In this document: positions 34,199-43,930 of the stretch, one piece after another
Layout of the letters: the number at the start of each line of letters is the position of its first letter
Numbering within the stretch: the stretch's first letter is position 1
From: Methylomonas sp.
GTDB lineage: Bacteria > Pseudomonadota > Gammaproteobacteria > Methylococcales > Methylomonadaceae
Direction: 5' to 3'
NCBI RefSeq assembly: GCF_023228165.1
Contig: NZ_JALOBS010000007.1
Location: 108,376 to 172,375 of the forward strand
Length of the DNA: 64,000 nucleotides
The notes under the pieces: model-generated
Told to the model about the DNA's origin: nothing
What the model saw: only the letters and a program-made list of their open reading frames with translations
Database searches by the model: none
Made by a program: the position numbers and the translations under genes

Positions 34199-34446
34199 GA
34201 ATCTGTCTTAACCAGGGTTTCCTCAAAGATGGAATGAACGGACGCACTGACGACTTCACCACGTTCGGCGGTTTCAATGCGGGGTTTTAAGAACGCTTCC
34301 AGTTCCTGCATGGCTTTTTCTTCATCGGCGGTCAGCGGCAACAAACGCTGCATGGCATATTCCTTGATGCTTTTACCCTGCAAGGCAGCCATTGCCTTAA
34401 TGCTTTGATGCTGTTGATCGGTGATCTCTATCGTCAGGCGGCTCAT
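34195..34446 (-). CDS. Ribbon-helix-helix antitoxin paired with ParE/RelE toxin
   Basis: An 83-residue antitoxin. 'RLTIEITDQQHQSIKAMAAL' begins a ribbon-helix-helix fold typical of ParD-like proteins, and the acidic C-terminus ('FLKPRIETAERGEVV') would bind the toxin. ATG 34446 is preferred over the longer frame to 34488 because the family begins there. It probably represses the operon by binding upstream of 34446. Confidence 0.8.
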   Translation of the reverse strand: MSRLTIEITDQQHQSIKAMAALQGKSIKEYAMQRLLPLTADEEKAMQELEAFLKPRIETAERGEVVSASVHSIFEETLVKTDS

Positions 34447-34697
34447 GGTCTCATCCGTTCGGTGGCTTAAAATCACACTATGGCACAAAAATGTAAAAAT
34501 GTTAATTTGTGTTTTTAGGCCATGGTCGCTGCAAAGCCTGGTTCGAAAAGACCCGTTTGCATAATAAACAAAGGCTTTTTAGACAACATGCAAACCCCAT
34601 AAAACCAAGGACTCGCGTGCTTACCCTATTAAAGGATGAGAGCTACTGATTTTGATGGGATCTCGAATCCTAATTCAAATCACAATAGGTAACGCCC

Positions 34698-35189
34698 ATG
34701 TTGAATCAACCCGTTAACGCATCATCGCTTACGACCTGTCCCCGCTTGATAACCGCCGCCGGCGAGCGGGCGCATCGCGGCTTTCTGGAGTTTTTCGCGG
34801 CCAATATCCGCAACCTGCACACACGGCGGGCATATGCTCGCGCCGTGATGGAATTTCTCGATTGGTGCGAGGTAACTGCGGGTATCGTATCGATCTTCGA
34901 TGTGCAGCCGTTGCATGTTGCCAGCTGGATCGAGGGCAAAACCCGTCAGGTCTCCGCCCCAACGGTCAAGCAACAGTTAGCCGCCGTTCGGCATTGTTTT
35001 GGCTGGCTGGTGACCGGGCAAGTGGTGTCGTTGAATCCCGCCGCCTCGGTTCGCGGTCCGGCGCATCGGGTAAAAGTCGGCAAGACGCCGGTGCTAGATG
35101 CCGAGGACGCCCGCCGCCTGTTGAATAGTATCGATACCGGGACACTTATCGGTCTACGCGACCGGGTGCAACGTAGCGAAAAAACCTAA
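34698..35189 (+). pseudogene. Tyrosine recombinase, N-terminal fragment
   Basis: The first about 155 codons match a XerC/D-like integrase: a SAM-like core-binding domain ('RNLHTRRAYARAVMEFLDWC', 'VSAPTVKQQLAAVRHCFGWL') and the linker 'VKVGKTPVLDAEDARRLL'. The sequence breaks off at 'GLRDR' (about 35163), just before the catalytic Arg, where it meets an inverted IS110 fragment. The last 8 codons to the stop at 35189 are IS-derived. Without a catalytic domain it is inactive. Confidence 0.78.
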
Positions 35190-35300
35190 AAATTGGTTTC
35201 TCCGCAACTGTTTGCGTAACACTGTTTTATCCTGATAGTCCACACCATGCACTTGAAAAACTTGTTTTGCCAGGTCAATGCCAACTCGTCTAATGTTCAT
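35160..35300 (-). pseudogene. IS110-family transposase, N-terminal fragment
   Basis: On the minus strand from ATG 35300 the frame reads 'MNIRRVGIDLAKQVFQVHGV', continuing through TVLRKQLRR, the N-terminus of IS110-type DEDD transposases with the first catalytic Asp in GIDLAK. It ends at about 35160 at the junction with the integrase fragment, so some 85% of the gene is missing. An SD-like GAGGAGGAA precedes the ATG. A double truncation with nothing between points to a deletion joining two mobile genes. Confidence 0.75.
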
Positions 35301-35616
35301 CTCGGATTCCTCCTCCGGTGTTTGGATCGTTTAATCCTACCAAACTGGCACATCGATGCCGTTAAGGTGGGAGGGGTCCATACCATTGCTTTTTGGCAAG
35401 TAACCTTACATCTTCTTTGGCCCGCCCGGCCACTATGCGACATTTAACAATTTCAGAGTTTGGCAGCAGTAAAATCGAAAGCTGTCTATCAAAGTTTGAG
35501 ATACCCCCTCCTTGAGCGCAAAGGTTTGTCTCAACCGCGGTTTGTGGACGATCAAACTGACCGAAAGGATAGGTATTAATGTTACATCAAAGTTCTTGGC
35601 CTAAAGGGAGTTAGCT
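35301..35616. other. IS110 left flank and spacer without a gene
   Basis: The first 140 bases or so are probably the non-coding upstream end of the IS110 fragment. The rest contains no open frame of interest. The sequence TATGGACCCCTCCC (about 35367-35381, minus strand) is the only compositional oddity. Confidence 0.35.
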
Positions 35617-35859
35617 TTAAGGGTTACGGTTTTGAATTTCAGCCAATATTTTATCGACTTCTTTTCTGGGCAGATAATCCAAATCCCAGTGACTTGTGTA
35701 GTTTTCCTTTAAACGTCTTTTGCCTTTGTGAAGTTGCTCGGGTTCTTTATTTACAGCAAAGGCAGCTGTGCTGATTGGTTTTTCAGCAAGGTCGATCGGA
35801 TTATCAGCATATCGATCACTCTTTAGAAAACTAATCATTTTTGCAACCAGTGTATTCAT
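35617..35859 (-). CDS. Small hypothetical protein
   Basis: An 80-residue charged, probably cytoplasmic protein (for example 'HKGKRRLKENYTSHWDLDYL'). No signal peptide or known motif is visible. AGGAAT lies about 10 bases before the ATG. It follows the DUF1566 gene on the same strand with a 63-base gap and may be co-transcribed. I cannot assign a function. Confidence 0.5.
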   Translation of the reverse strand: MNTLVAKMISFLKSDRYADNPIDLAEKPISTAAFAVNKEPEQLHKGKRRLKENYTSHWDLDYLPRKEVDKILAEIQNRNP

Positions 35860-35922
35860 AAAAGCTATTCCTTGATCTGATTTTTACCGGTAGACGCTGT
35901 TTTTCCTGGTTGGAGAAACAAA

Positions 35923-36402
35923 TTAAAAAGACCGGACAGCACGCACGCTAAGCTTACTGTATTTATTGTAGCGATCCTGGTCGCCATTGCCGAAGCCCTG
36001 GATCCAGGCGCTGTTGATGTCTTGCTCCGTAGCGCTCCAATAGTCGTCTTTAGCAAAACCGCCCACCACGTTTCTGTGTTCATATAAGACTTTTAACTCA
36101 GTCTTTGTCGGCAAATGCCAGCCGGAGCCATAAGCGCCTGCAGCTGTAACAGCGTCACTCCAACTTAGTGAATTGATCTCATCGGCTGCTTTCGCTTCCA
36201 GGCCATGCTCACCCGTATCATCGACATAATAGACTTTGCCACCTTGGGGGCCACTGTCGCCAAGCCCATATATTGCAGCAGTCTTAGCTCTCTCGCTATA
36301 TGGAACTGCCGGACTAACAGTGCTTTCCGCTTGAACAGCATGCCCCAATAATAAACCCCCAGCCAATAAAACCACTTTTGCTATTTCTTTGAGATCAATC
36401 AT
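35923..36402 (-). CDS. Secreted DUF1566-domain protein
   Basis: A 159-residue exported protein. A signal peptide (VVLLAGGLLLGHAVQA, cleaved near 25) is followed by a DUF1566/Lcl-like domain. Its landmarks are 'DSGPQGGKVYYVDDTGEHGL', 'GSGWHLPTKTELKVLYEHRN', 'YWSATEQDINSAWIQGF' and the closing 'KLSVRAVRSF'. The domain has a lectin-like fold and is common in surface proteins; no specific ligand is known. AGGAG precedes the ATG. Confidence 0.75.
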   Translation of the reverse strand: MIDLKEIAKVVLLAGGLLLGHAVQAESTVSPAVPYSERAKTAAIYGLGDSGPQGGKVYYVDDTGEHGLEAKAADEINSLSWSDAVTAAGAYGSGWHLPTKTELKVLYEHRNVVGGFAKDDYWSATEQDINSAWIQGFGNGDQDRYNKYSKLSVRAVRSF

Positions 36403-36996
36403 GGCAATGCTCCTTATTTCTGTTTGGCTGTTAGTGGTTTACTGTCGCTGATGCGGCGCTTTACGCAAGTTATTAAGTTCACAGCCTAGATTAGCGAGGG
36501 TCTTTATTAGTTCCTGGTATTGGCTGTCATAGTGAAAGGCCAGATGACTTGCATGCCCCAGACTACAAAGTGGGCAATTGGAGAGGGATGTTGAACATGG
36601 TTTGCCTGATTTTAGAGTCAACGAAATGTATCGAAGTGTCTAGCGATCCTGTCACAGCAAATTAAATCTTAACTATCAGCTGTGGTGCGAGTAAACTCGG
36701 TGAAGAATGCCAGCTTTCCGGCGATGAATCTGAAGAGTGGACCGTCAACACCCGACCCATTCCAGACTTAGGTCAGCATAAAGGGTGTGACTGGAATTCT
36801 GCGCTAAGCGGTCGTCCAGAATTTTAATAGCTGTTACACAACTGCATCCGTTAGCTTGTCACACCAATGACAGCTAAAATTCCAAAAACATCGTCCGATG
36901 TCTGCGAGATTTACGCGTGCTTGGACACAAACCCGGATAGATAGACCTTGGATTAGCTAAAAATCTGAGTTGGTTTGAAACCAGTTGTAGGCATTT
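36403..36996. other. Gene-free interval
   Basis: About 590 bases between the DUF1566 gene and the end of the NACHT-like gene. One 60-codon frame (36439-36621, minus) has only a TTG start and no ribosome site, so I do not call it. No repeat or RNA gene is evident. Confidence 0.35.
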
Positions 36997-39900
36997 TTAG
37001 CTTGGTTTTGATAGCGTTGTCGCCGAAACGTCAAGCACGAAGACTTCAATTAATTTTCGCTCCGCCGGTGTCAATGTTGCCTTCAGCATTTCCTCAAGTT
37101 CGATGGCGGACTTGGGTGGCGGCAGGCCATGGGGATGTGTCGGCAGCCGTTTAAAGTTAAACCACAGCACCAAATACAAGCCACGGCCTTCAGTTTCCGG
37201 CGAAATGGTGTAGAACGGTATCAATTGTTGGTGAATGGTTTTCCATAGTTCGCGGTGATAATCTCGTTTGATTTCGATGGGCAGGTAATAAGATCGCCCC
37301 TCATGGATGAAGGACAATGTCATATCGGCGCGCTTCTCATTGGCTTGCAATGCTTCAGGTTCGACAGCTACATCGTATTTAGCCAGCATCGGTTTAAGGC
37401 GATCAACCAGATAATTGCGACCGACCTCTTCGTACCTAGGGTCTTCTTCGGAGTAAGGTTCTTTAGGGTCTAAAGTTTCCTTGCCCTTCAAATTCCAGAA
37501 ATTTTGGTAGGGGTTGGTACTGCTGGTATGCATTCCCTCCGCCAATTGCCGCAAACAATCCAACGCCAGCACTGAGAGATCGGCGACATTGGCTGGCTTT
37601 TGGTTGTTCAGTGTCTCGATGACTTGGGAAGCGTCTGGATGTTTATACAACGCTTCGCGGCGGCTGATTTGTTGGGTTTGTTGGGCGTCGCGGATTAGCG
37701 CGTGCCACGCGGCTAGTTTTGGTTGTTCTGGCAAATCGGCCAGAACCTTTGTGGCATCTTCGCCGGGGTTCGCCGCCAAGTTGTTTAACAAAGACCGAAC
37801 GTAATCTCGCTCTTCCATTGCTCGCGTAACCAATCCGCCGCCTCTCGGCCAATTCGGCTGACAGCGAGGCGCAAACAACTCTATCAACACGCCTGTCGTG
37901 GAAGCCTGTTCGGGAATGAAATTACTTTCGTTGCCGTGCATTGGCAACAAGAATGACGACAAATGATTGATTCGCGTGGTGTTGCCACTTACCTCTTGTT
38001 TGACAACTGCTTCATAAGCATTCGGTTCGACGACCAACCCGGTGCCCAACCAATAGATACGTTGCGCGGTATCCATCCCTTTACAGGCCAATTTTTTCTC
38101 AATCAGCGGCTGAAACGTAGCGTTATCAAATTCGGCGATAGCGGCTTTTAGTAGATAGCTAAGATGCTGAAGATGATCCTTGTAGCCTCTGACCGGATAT
38201 TTTTCGAGCAAAGGTAAAACGATTTGTTTGGCTACGGGCTTGCAATCGTCATCGTGCCTTAGATAGTGCAAGCCGTGAATATACTTCGCTTTGGCGGCTA
38301 ATAAGGCAGTGATGTAATCCGAATAGGCTCGCGCAACCAAATCCGATCGAGAACGACATAACGATTTGAACCAGTCGTCGCTGAACGATCCTTCCGTAAA
38401 ACAAAATGCCAAGGCGCTGTTCAATAAATCGTCGCTTATGGTATTGAGAATATCCGGATTTTCCCTATGTAAGTTATCGAGACAAACCAAAAATGGACGG
38501 CGAATATAGTGATATTCGCCTTTTGTATCCAAGGTCAATATATCAGCCGCGCTAGGAATATCCGTTCTGTGTAATATTTTAAGCAATCCCATTTTTGCAG
38601 CAGCTATTAAAGATTCATCGCCATTCAAATATTCTGACAGGCGCTGATCGTTAGTTTTTCCACTAATTTTTACTCGGTGATCAAAAGCCGTTGCTAATTG
38701 ATCGAATATATATGGACTCGCGTTGGCGTCAGCAATTTTGGTTTTATGACTGTGTAAATACTGTAGTTTTTGCGTTAGTTCATCATGTCGCTTATTAGCC
38801 CATTTTTTTCTTGATTCGGCATGTTCAAGCCTCCAATCATCGATGGGCCAATAAATCAAATTCTGATAAGTCTCAAGAAAATCGGGATGATCTACCAACC
38901 AATTTACAAAATAATCCAGAGATAAACCACAGTCTCCCTGATTTTTTTGAAGCGATAAAAATGCCTGTTGAAAGCACCCATATTTCAGTTTCAAATTGGT
39001 TTTGGATAAAGACTGATCCAACCACCATAGACCAAGATTATCCGGACACTTGGCATAGCGGAATCGTTCATATATTTTATTAATTCCCCCGCTGGCATTT
39101 TCAAAGGTTGATATTTGTTTGAGGCCAACCGCTAACAAATCCAGGTAACGATCAGGCCGAGCACTGAGCCAATCGCAAATTCGCTCTTGCTGCTCATATA
39201 GGAATCTACCTTGCCCATATTGGTCGACACCAATTGATAACCATCGATATAGCTGTTCATCGCCAACAAAATCTCCATGAATAAGTAACCCGCGTAACAA
39301 TAATTGTCCTACTACATCGAATAAATATTCATGCGGCAACGTTTCTAGAAACTCTGTCCCTCGACAGAATAGTTCATCGAGTATCGTAGGTAGATCATCA
39401 TCCGGCAAACTTTTTGGAAATGTGGTTTGCCAGAAATAATGATAAGAAATGGTATGGATATTTTTAGGCCGAATTAAATATTTGAATATATTGGCTGCGG
39501 TAATTTTACTTGGAAACAATTTATCAAGAATGGTTTCCAGTAAGCCATTTTCAGTTTCCTCTATTTTGCCTTGACGAATGTCGTCAGCTAGAGATAGCAA
39601 GCTTTCAAAATCCTCCGGATATTGATGCATAAATGCATCCAATGCATAACTGCGGCTATTCTCCCAATAAGTGTTATCGCATATTACCGACAGCAAGGCC
39701 GGTTTAATTTTCACGATAGTTTCCGAGCAACACAAGCCTTTCAACAAACAATACAGCAGATATTGCTCGCCATCGCTACGCCCCGGACTGACGAGCACTT
39801 GCATTAAATCGTCCGCCATATCCTTTGTGCCCAAGGCCGAAAACGCCGTGGTATGCCAATCGCGGTTGGGAAAACCGGTGGTTTGCGCTTCCCGGATCAA

Positions 39901-41049
39901 GGCTTGCAATAACCTGGATTTAGTTTGCGTCGAAAACAACTGCACATCCCCATACACTACCAAACCCAAAGGATCGATTTCAATCAACCGGTCGCGCGCT
40001 GGCTCCGACAATACTGCCAACCAAGCCATCAAGCCGCGCAACGCTGTGACGATGCCGCCGTCTACGCCGGTCGTTAACGCCAACACTCGATTGACCAATA
40101 AGCCATCCTTGATCTTGCCGGCGATGAAGTGCGCTGCCAGATACTCCGCGACACTACGATGCACATAGCTGTATTCGTCTCCCGCCTTCCTGAACAAGCG
40201 GGTCTTTAAGGCAGCACGACTCTCCGAGGAAATATTGAGGGAATCAAGACTGATGCGGCCGGGTTGGGCATAGCCTTCGCTGAAGCCCGACAGGTTGGCG
40301 AGCAGTTGAATCGCACACAACAAACCCGCCGCGTCAAGCAAGGTTGGAATTTTAACGGGGGCTCTTTCCGCTACTCGATGTTCGTCGTTAAATTCCGCCG
40401 TCAATTGTTCGGATGCCAGTCGATAAACCTGTTGCTTGGTCGTCGGCCAATCTCCTTTTTCCTTGACCGCGTCGATCAACATATCCAGGGTTTGCGGGTT
40501 TTCCAGCAAACCGGACAAGCTAAAACGTTCCGCCTTTTCGATGAAACCGTCAGCATCTCCGACACGGTCATCGTTGGCGAGTATCGCCGTCACGTCGCTG
40601 CTGTTTAATGGATCTAAATATAATTGGGTAATTTCTTTGGACAGGCTGACTTTGGCTAAATCCTTGTTATCCAGCGCCCCTAGCCAATCGGCTTCGCGAC
40701 AGGAAATGCGAAACCGTTTACAACCCAGTTTATTGAGTTTGCCTCGAATGGCTCCCAATGGCGTTCGCGCGTCGTCTTTGCCTGCTCTGGCTTCGTCCAG
40801 TCCGTCGATTAACAAGGTTTTCTCCCGCCATTCGTCGTTATCCAAATCGATAAAGTCTCTGGCGGAAATGTAATAGCCGTTTCCGGTATTGTTTGCTTCT
40901 TCTCCGAACAACGTGGATTTCCCGGCGCCCGGTTCGCCCAGCAACACATAGGCCGGCTGGTCTCTGTAGTCGGCGATAGGACGGCTTTCTGCAGAAATAT
41001 CGTCCGTGGATTTTTCGGTGACGGTTCGGGGTACGCGGTGCTGCAACAT
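36997..41049 (-). CDS. NACHT-like STAND NTPase with C-terminal PD-(D/E)XK-like segment
   Basis: A 1350-residue protein. The P-loop GEPGAGKST is unusually close to the N-terminus (38-46), with Walker B LLIDGLDE (79-86), the D-x-x-D/E form typical of NACHT NTPases, and a sensor-like 'FRISCREADWLG'. A winged-helix-like region ('KTRLFRKAGDEYSYVHRSVA', then EYLAAHFI) ends the NTPase module. Residues of about 330-1190 are long helical repeats with no motif I recognise, a likely sensor. Near the C-terminus 'ADMTLSF' and 'YLPIEIKRD' (about 1230-1255) give D...ExK, as in restriction-type nucleases. The layout suggests a sensor ATPase that triggers a nuclease, as in Avs/bNACHT antiphage proteins but with the effector at the opposite end. 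It starts 3 bases after the upstream AAA+ gene. Confidence 0.7.
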   Translation of the reverse strand: MLQHRVPRTVTEKSTDDISAESRPIADYRDQPAYVLLGEPGAGKSTLFGEEANNTGNGYYISARDFIDLDNDEWREKTLLIDGLDEARAGKDDARTPLGAIRGKLNKLGCKRFRISCREADWLGALDNKDLAKVSLSKEITQLYLDPLNSSDVTAILANDDRVGDADGFIEKAERFSLSGLLENPQTLDMLIDAVKEKGDWPTTKQQVYRLASEQLTAEFNDEHRVAERAPVKIPTLLDAAGLLCAIQLLANLSGFSEGYAQPGRISLDSLNISSESRAALKTRLFRKAGDEYSYVHRSVAEYLAAHFIAGKIKDGLLVNRVLALTTGVDGGIVTALRGLMAWLAVLSEPARDRLIEIDPLGLVVYGDVQLFSTQTKSRLLQALIREAQTTGFPNRDWHTTAFSALGTKDMADDLMQVLVSPGRSDGEQYLLYCLLKGLCCSETIVKIKPALLSVICDNTYWENSRSYALDAFMHQYPEDFESLLSLADDIRQGKIEETENGLLETILDKLFPSKITAANIFKYLIRPKNIHTISYHYFWQTTFPKSLPDDDLPTILDELFCRGTEFLETLPHEYLFDVVGQLLLRGLLIHGDFVGDEQLYRWLSIGVDQYGQGRFLYEQQERICDWLSARPDRYLDLLAVGLKQISTFENASGGINKIYERFRYAKCPDNLGLWWLDQSLSKTNLKLKYGCFQQAFLSLQKNQGDCGLSLDYFVNWLVDHPDFLETYQNLIYWPIDDWRLEHAESRKKWANKRHDELTQKLQYLHSHKTKIADANASPYIFDQLATAFDHRVKISGKTNDQRLSEYLNGDESLIAAAKMGLLKILHRTDIPSAADILTLDTKGEYHYIRRPFLVCLDNLHRENPDILNTISDDLLNSALAFCFTEGSFSDDWFKSLCRSRSDLVARAYSDYITALLAAKAKYIHGLHYLRHDDDCKPVAKQIVLPLLEKYPVRGYKDHLQHLSYLLKAAIAEFDNATFQPLIEKKLACKGMDTAQRIYWLGTGLVVEPNAYEAVVKQEVSGNTTRINHLSSFLLPMHGNESNFIPEQASTTGVLIELFAPRCQPNWPRGGGLVTRAMEERDYVRSLLNNLAANPGEDATKVLADLPEQPKLAAWHALIRDAQQTQQISRREALYKHPDASQVIETLNNQKPANVADLSVLALDCLRQLAEGMHTSSTNPYQNFWNLKGKETLDPKEPYSEEDPRYEEVGRNYLVDRLKPMLAKYDVAVEPEALQANEKRADMTLSFIHEGRSYYLPIEIKRDYHRELWKTIHQQLIPFYTISPETEGRGLYLVLWFNFKRLPTHPHGLPPPKSAIELEEMLKATLTPAERKLIEVFVLDVSATTLSKPS

Positions 41050-41052
41050 TTG

Positions 41053-42312
41053 TTATTCCAGCCAGTCGTCGGCGGGTTGAGATAGAAACTCCGCCAGCGG
41101 CACACCGCCGGCGCCCACTAGAATTTTTTTGGCGTGAGAGTATTTTTCGGCAAACACATTCAATCCCGCCGATACCACTGGCTTGGGCGCGCTTTTAACT
41201 TCAATGGCCGTGAGTTTTTTGCCTTTGGCCAGCACGAAATCGACTTCCTGATTGCCTTCGCGCCAGTAGTAAAGCTTGGTGTCTTCGTCGCAGGTATTCA
41301 ACAAATGCGCGCCGACGCTGCTTTCCACCAATCGCCCCCAATAACTTCGGTCGGCTTGCGCCTCTGCGAAGCTGTAATCCTGCAGGGCAGACATTAGTGC
41401 AGTGTTGAATACGTTCAGTTTGGGTGCCGAGTTGCGTTTGCGGACTTCTTGGCCGGCGAATTTGTGCAGCCCTGTCAGCAGCTTGGTTTCGGTCAGCAAA
41501 TGTAGATAGTCGGCCAGGGTCTCGGTATGCTTGGCTTCGATAATGGCTTCTATCATCTTGGTCAACGACAATTCCTGACCGGAATAGTGGCAACCCAGTT
41601 CGAATAACTGTTTCAGCAGCATCGGATTTTTGATGCGCACCATTTGCAGGATGTCTTTCTCGATATTGGGTTGTATTAAGCTATCGCGCACGTAACGCCG
41701 CCAACGGGTTTCGTCTTTTATCAGCCAAGCGCTGCCGGGATAACCGCCGAAATAGACGTATTGTTCTAGCGTAAAGCCGAAGGCCTGCTGCATTTCGGCA
41801 AAGCCCCAATGACTGACAGGCAGGGTTTCGTAGCGCCCGGCCAGACTTTCCGATAGGCCTTTTTGCATCAACAGCGGCGCGGAACCTAGCAACACCACAT
41901 GCATGGGCACGCCGTTGGCACGGTCGGCATCCCATAGGCCTTTGACGATGTCGGACCAATGTTCTATTTTTTGGATTTCGTCTATCGCAAACACAAAGGC
42001 TTCACCGCTTTGCGCGGTTTTAAGCCAGGCGGCGGCGCGGCTTCTGGCTTCCTGCCAATGAAATACCAGCCACGCTTTATCCTTTCTTTGAGGTGGCGAA
42101 ATAGCTGCAACCACACCAGTCATTTCATAGGCGGAGAGGTTCGGTTCGTCGTCCACGGACACGTAATAGCCTTGCGTCGGCGCGGCAGAAACGATGTCGC
42201 GGATGATGGTGGTTTTGCCGACCTGCCTAGGGCCTGCGAGCAAATTGATAAAGTGAACCGGATCGCCGAGGCGGGTTTTAAGTAGGGTTTCCTGGGAGCG
42301 GGTATACGACAT
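41053..42312 (-). CDS. AAA+ ATPase with DUF4143 domain
   Basis: A 419-residue protein of the AAA_14-DUF4143 family. Walker A is GPRQVGKTT (27-35), Walker B FAIDEIQKIEHW (about 109-120), and sensor 1 'VLLGSAPLLMQKGLSESLAG'. A winged-helix region follows. The C-terminal DUF4143 has the nuclease-like pattern 'GNQEVDFVLAKGKKLTAIEV' followed by KS. Family members are very common, but their function is poorly known. It is the first gene of a two-gene unit with the NACHT-like gene (3-base gap). A 38-bp palindrome begins at the first base of its start codon, which suggests autoregulation. Confidence 0.85.
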   Translation of the reverse strand: MSYTRSQETLLKTRLGDPVHFINLLAGPRQVGKTTIIRDIVSAAPTQGYYVSVDDEPNLSAYEMTGVVAAISPPQRKDKAWLVFHWQEARSRAAAWLKTAQSGEAFVFAIDEIQKIEHWSDIVKGLWDADRANGVPMHVVLLGSAPLLMQKGLSESLAGRYETLPVSHWGFAEMQQAFGFTLEQYVYFGGYPGSAWLIKDETRWRRYVRDSLIQPNIEKDILQMVRIKNPMLLKQLFELGCHYSGQELSLTKMIEAIIEAKHTETLADYLHLLTETKLLTGLHKFAGQEVRKRNSAPKLNVFNTALMSALQDYSFAEAQADRSYWGRLVESSVGAHLLNTCDEDTKLYYWREGNQEVDFVLAKGKKLTAIEVKSAPKPVVSAGLNVFAEKYSHAKKILVGAGGVPLAEFLSQPADDWLE

Positions 42313-42349
42313 GTTACGTTACTGAGTAAATTTACTCGGTAACGTAACA
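42312..42349. promoter_or_regulatory. 38-bp near-perfect palindrome at the start of the AAA+/NACHT unit
   Basis: The left half TGTTACGTTACTGAGTAAA (42312-42330) and the reverse complement of the right half, TGTTACGTTACCGAGTAAA (42331-42349), differ at one of 19 positions. The centre TTTACTC/GAGTAAA is perfect. It begins on the A of the minus-strand ATG, so it covers the translation start and probably the promoter edge. Either an operator for a dimer or an mRNA hairpin sequestering the start is possible. Confidence 0.75.
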
Positions 42350-43309
42350 CTTCGGCAAGTATTTGTCTATTTTTACGCATAAACCTTGAGCCCTATAAAA
42401 CAGCACCCGCATTATTTAAGGAATCCCTTCAAGACAATGCCAGCCACACTTGCTCCTCATCGTCCGCCGTCTGTTGGACCAATGCTTCCGGCAAACGACT
42501 ACCCAAAGTCAACGGGACCAGCCCCAATAGCTGCACCGTTTGCTCAGCCGTCAAAACCTTGCGGCAGGATTTTGGTATGCAGCCAGACAGCAGCTTCATT
42601 GATAGCCGAAATACGCCACCGAAAGACGGTGATCATGTCTTGCAATCAAGCATCTATAGCTAGACTGGCAGGCAGGTATCTATTCAAGAGCGGTCACTTA
42701 CGACCGCAACTTAGCGGTCCGCAACTGGCCGCTTGGTTGAGTTCGCCAACGACTGGTTTGTAGTTCTCCAGTGTTCAAAACCTGGCTTTGGCTGACTGAC
42801 CGGTTTGGAGAGTCTCAATAGGCGGGTTTGGGTCGAAACTGTAAATTCGCCACTTCTGAAAGGCGCCACTCATTACTTGCATCATCGTATCGGAATGGGC
42901 GATGTGATATTAAACGTTTTTTGGTTGAATAACAATTCCACAGTCGTCGAAGCAAAGATTGAAGCCAAGTACTTGTTTTTACAATAATCTCTGGCGGTAA
43001 ATTTCCGAGTATTTACCATAACCCATCTTATGCGAAGTCGCACTTGTTAGTGCAATTAACGGAACTGGTATTGTCCCGGTGAAAAAATTCAACGCCTCTT
43101 TATTTGGTGCTGGCCATTTTTCAAAGTCCTTTTGCACAACTCATACTTGAACTGCAAGCCGCATGAGAGGCGCGCTTTTGATATGATCAGATATTTAATA
43201 CTGTAAGCGTCCTATGAAAGCGACATGAATATTTTTAAAATGTATTGACAATGGTAAGTCAGCCGATTTTTGGATCATTCGGAATTCATGGGGAAAGACG
43301 GTTGCCAGA
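42350..43309. other. 960-bp interval with decayed sequence
   Basis: No intact gene is supported. On the minus strand, 42420-42540 can be read as 'LTAEQTVQLLGLVPLTLGSR' and so on, ending in a stop, but upstream the frame is broken. It looks like the 3' end of a lost gene I cannot name. The part nearest 42350 should contain the promoter of the AAA+/NACHT unit. Confidence 0.35.
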
Positions 43310-43879
43310 GTGGTAGCAATCGACAAATTCAAGGAAGGCCCCCTGAAAGGCATTGGGCGGTATCCATATTTTAATGATGCAAAAGAAAGGGTATATGCCG
43401 AAATTTATACCGTCATAGAAGAAAATGGCGAAGAAATATTTGAACAGGTTGACCCTATATTTGAAAAATGCCCTCACAACTCAACGCTTGCAATACTCAG
43501 TTGTCCTGGAAGCTATGCTTATTCAAGGATTTTCCCTCACGGTAAATATTTCAAAATCAGAAGGATGGGCACAAGTGAAATAATTGAGCTTGAGGCTAAA
43601 ATACCTGAAATCAAAATCTCTGACTCTTCTGACAAACGAACTATTACTCAAGATTTGCTCGCCGATGCGGCATCGCTGATTGGCATGCATGGCAATATAC
43701 AAGTTGATTTCGACAATGTAATGAACGCATTTTATATTTCGTTTCCTTACTCGGAACAGTTGGTCAAGGCGGTAAAAAAAATAAACCCTAAGTTACGCAG
43801 CTATGAGCCGATGGAGAAGTCATGGAAGGTCGATATCGTAGCCATTGCAGATGTCAAATCTCTGCTATCAGATGCTTGA
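43310..43879 (+). CDS. Hypothetical protein next to a phage replication gene
   Basis: A 189-residue protein starting at GTG 43310, with no clear SD. Acidic and basic residues alternate and no membrane segment is visible. 'RTITQDLLADAASLIGMHGN' may be helical. The C-terminal half resembles no family I can name. AT-rich codon use differs from the core genes and matches the next gene, which suggests common foreign origin. The stop is 51 bases before the next start. Confidence 0.5.
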   Translation: MVAIDKFKEGPLKGIGRYPYFNDAKERVYAEIYTVIEENGEEIFEQVDPIFEKCPHNSTLAILSCPGSYAYSRIFPHGKYFKIRRMGTSEIIELEAKIPEIKISDSSDKRTITQDLLADAASLIGMHGNIQVDFDNVMNAFYISFPYSEQLVKAVKKINPKLRSYEPMEKSWKVDIVAIADVKSLLSDA

Positions 43880-43930
43880 TGCGGCTTCTCATGTGTGACA
43901 ATTAGTTTGTCTTTTTTGCCCGTACCACAT

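Noticed and set aside
36439..36621. 60-codon minus-strand frame
   Set aside because: TTG start without a ribosome site and no similarity that I recognise.
42386..42763. 125-codon plus-strand frame
   Set aside because: It is Pro/Ser-rich like a shadow frame; the opposite strand looks like a decayed gene end and explains its openness.
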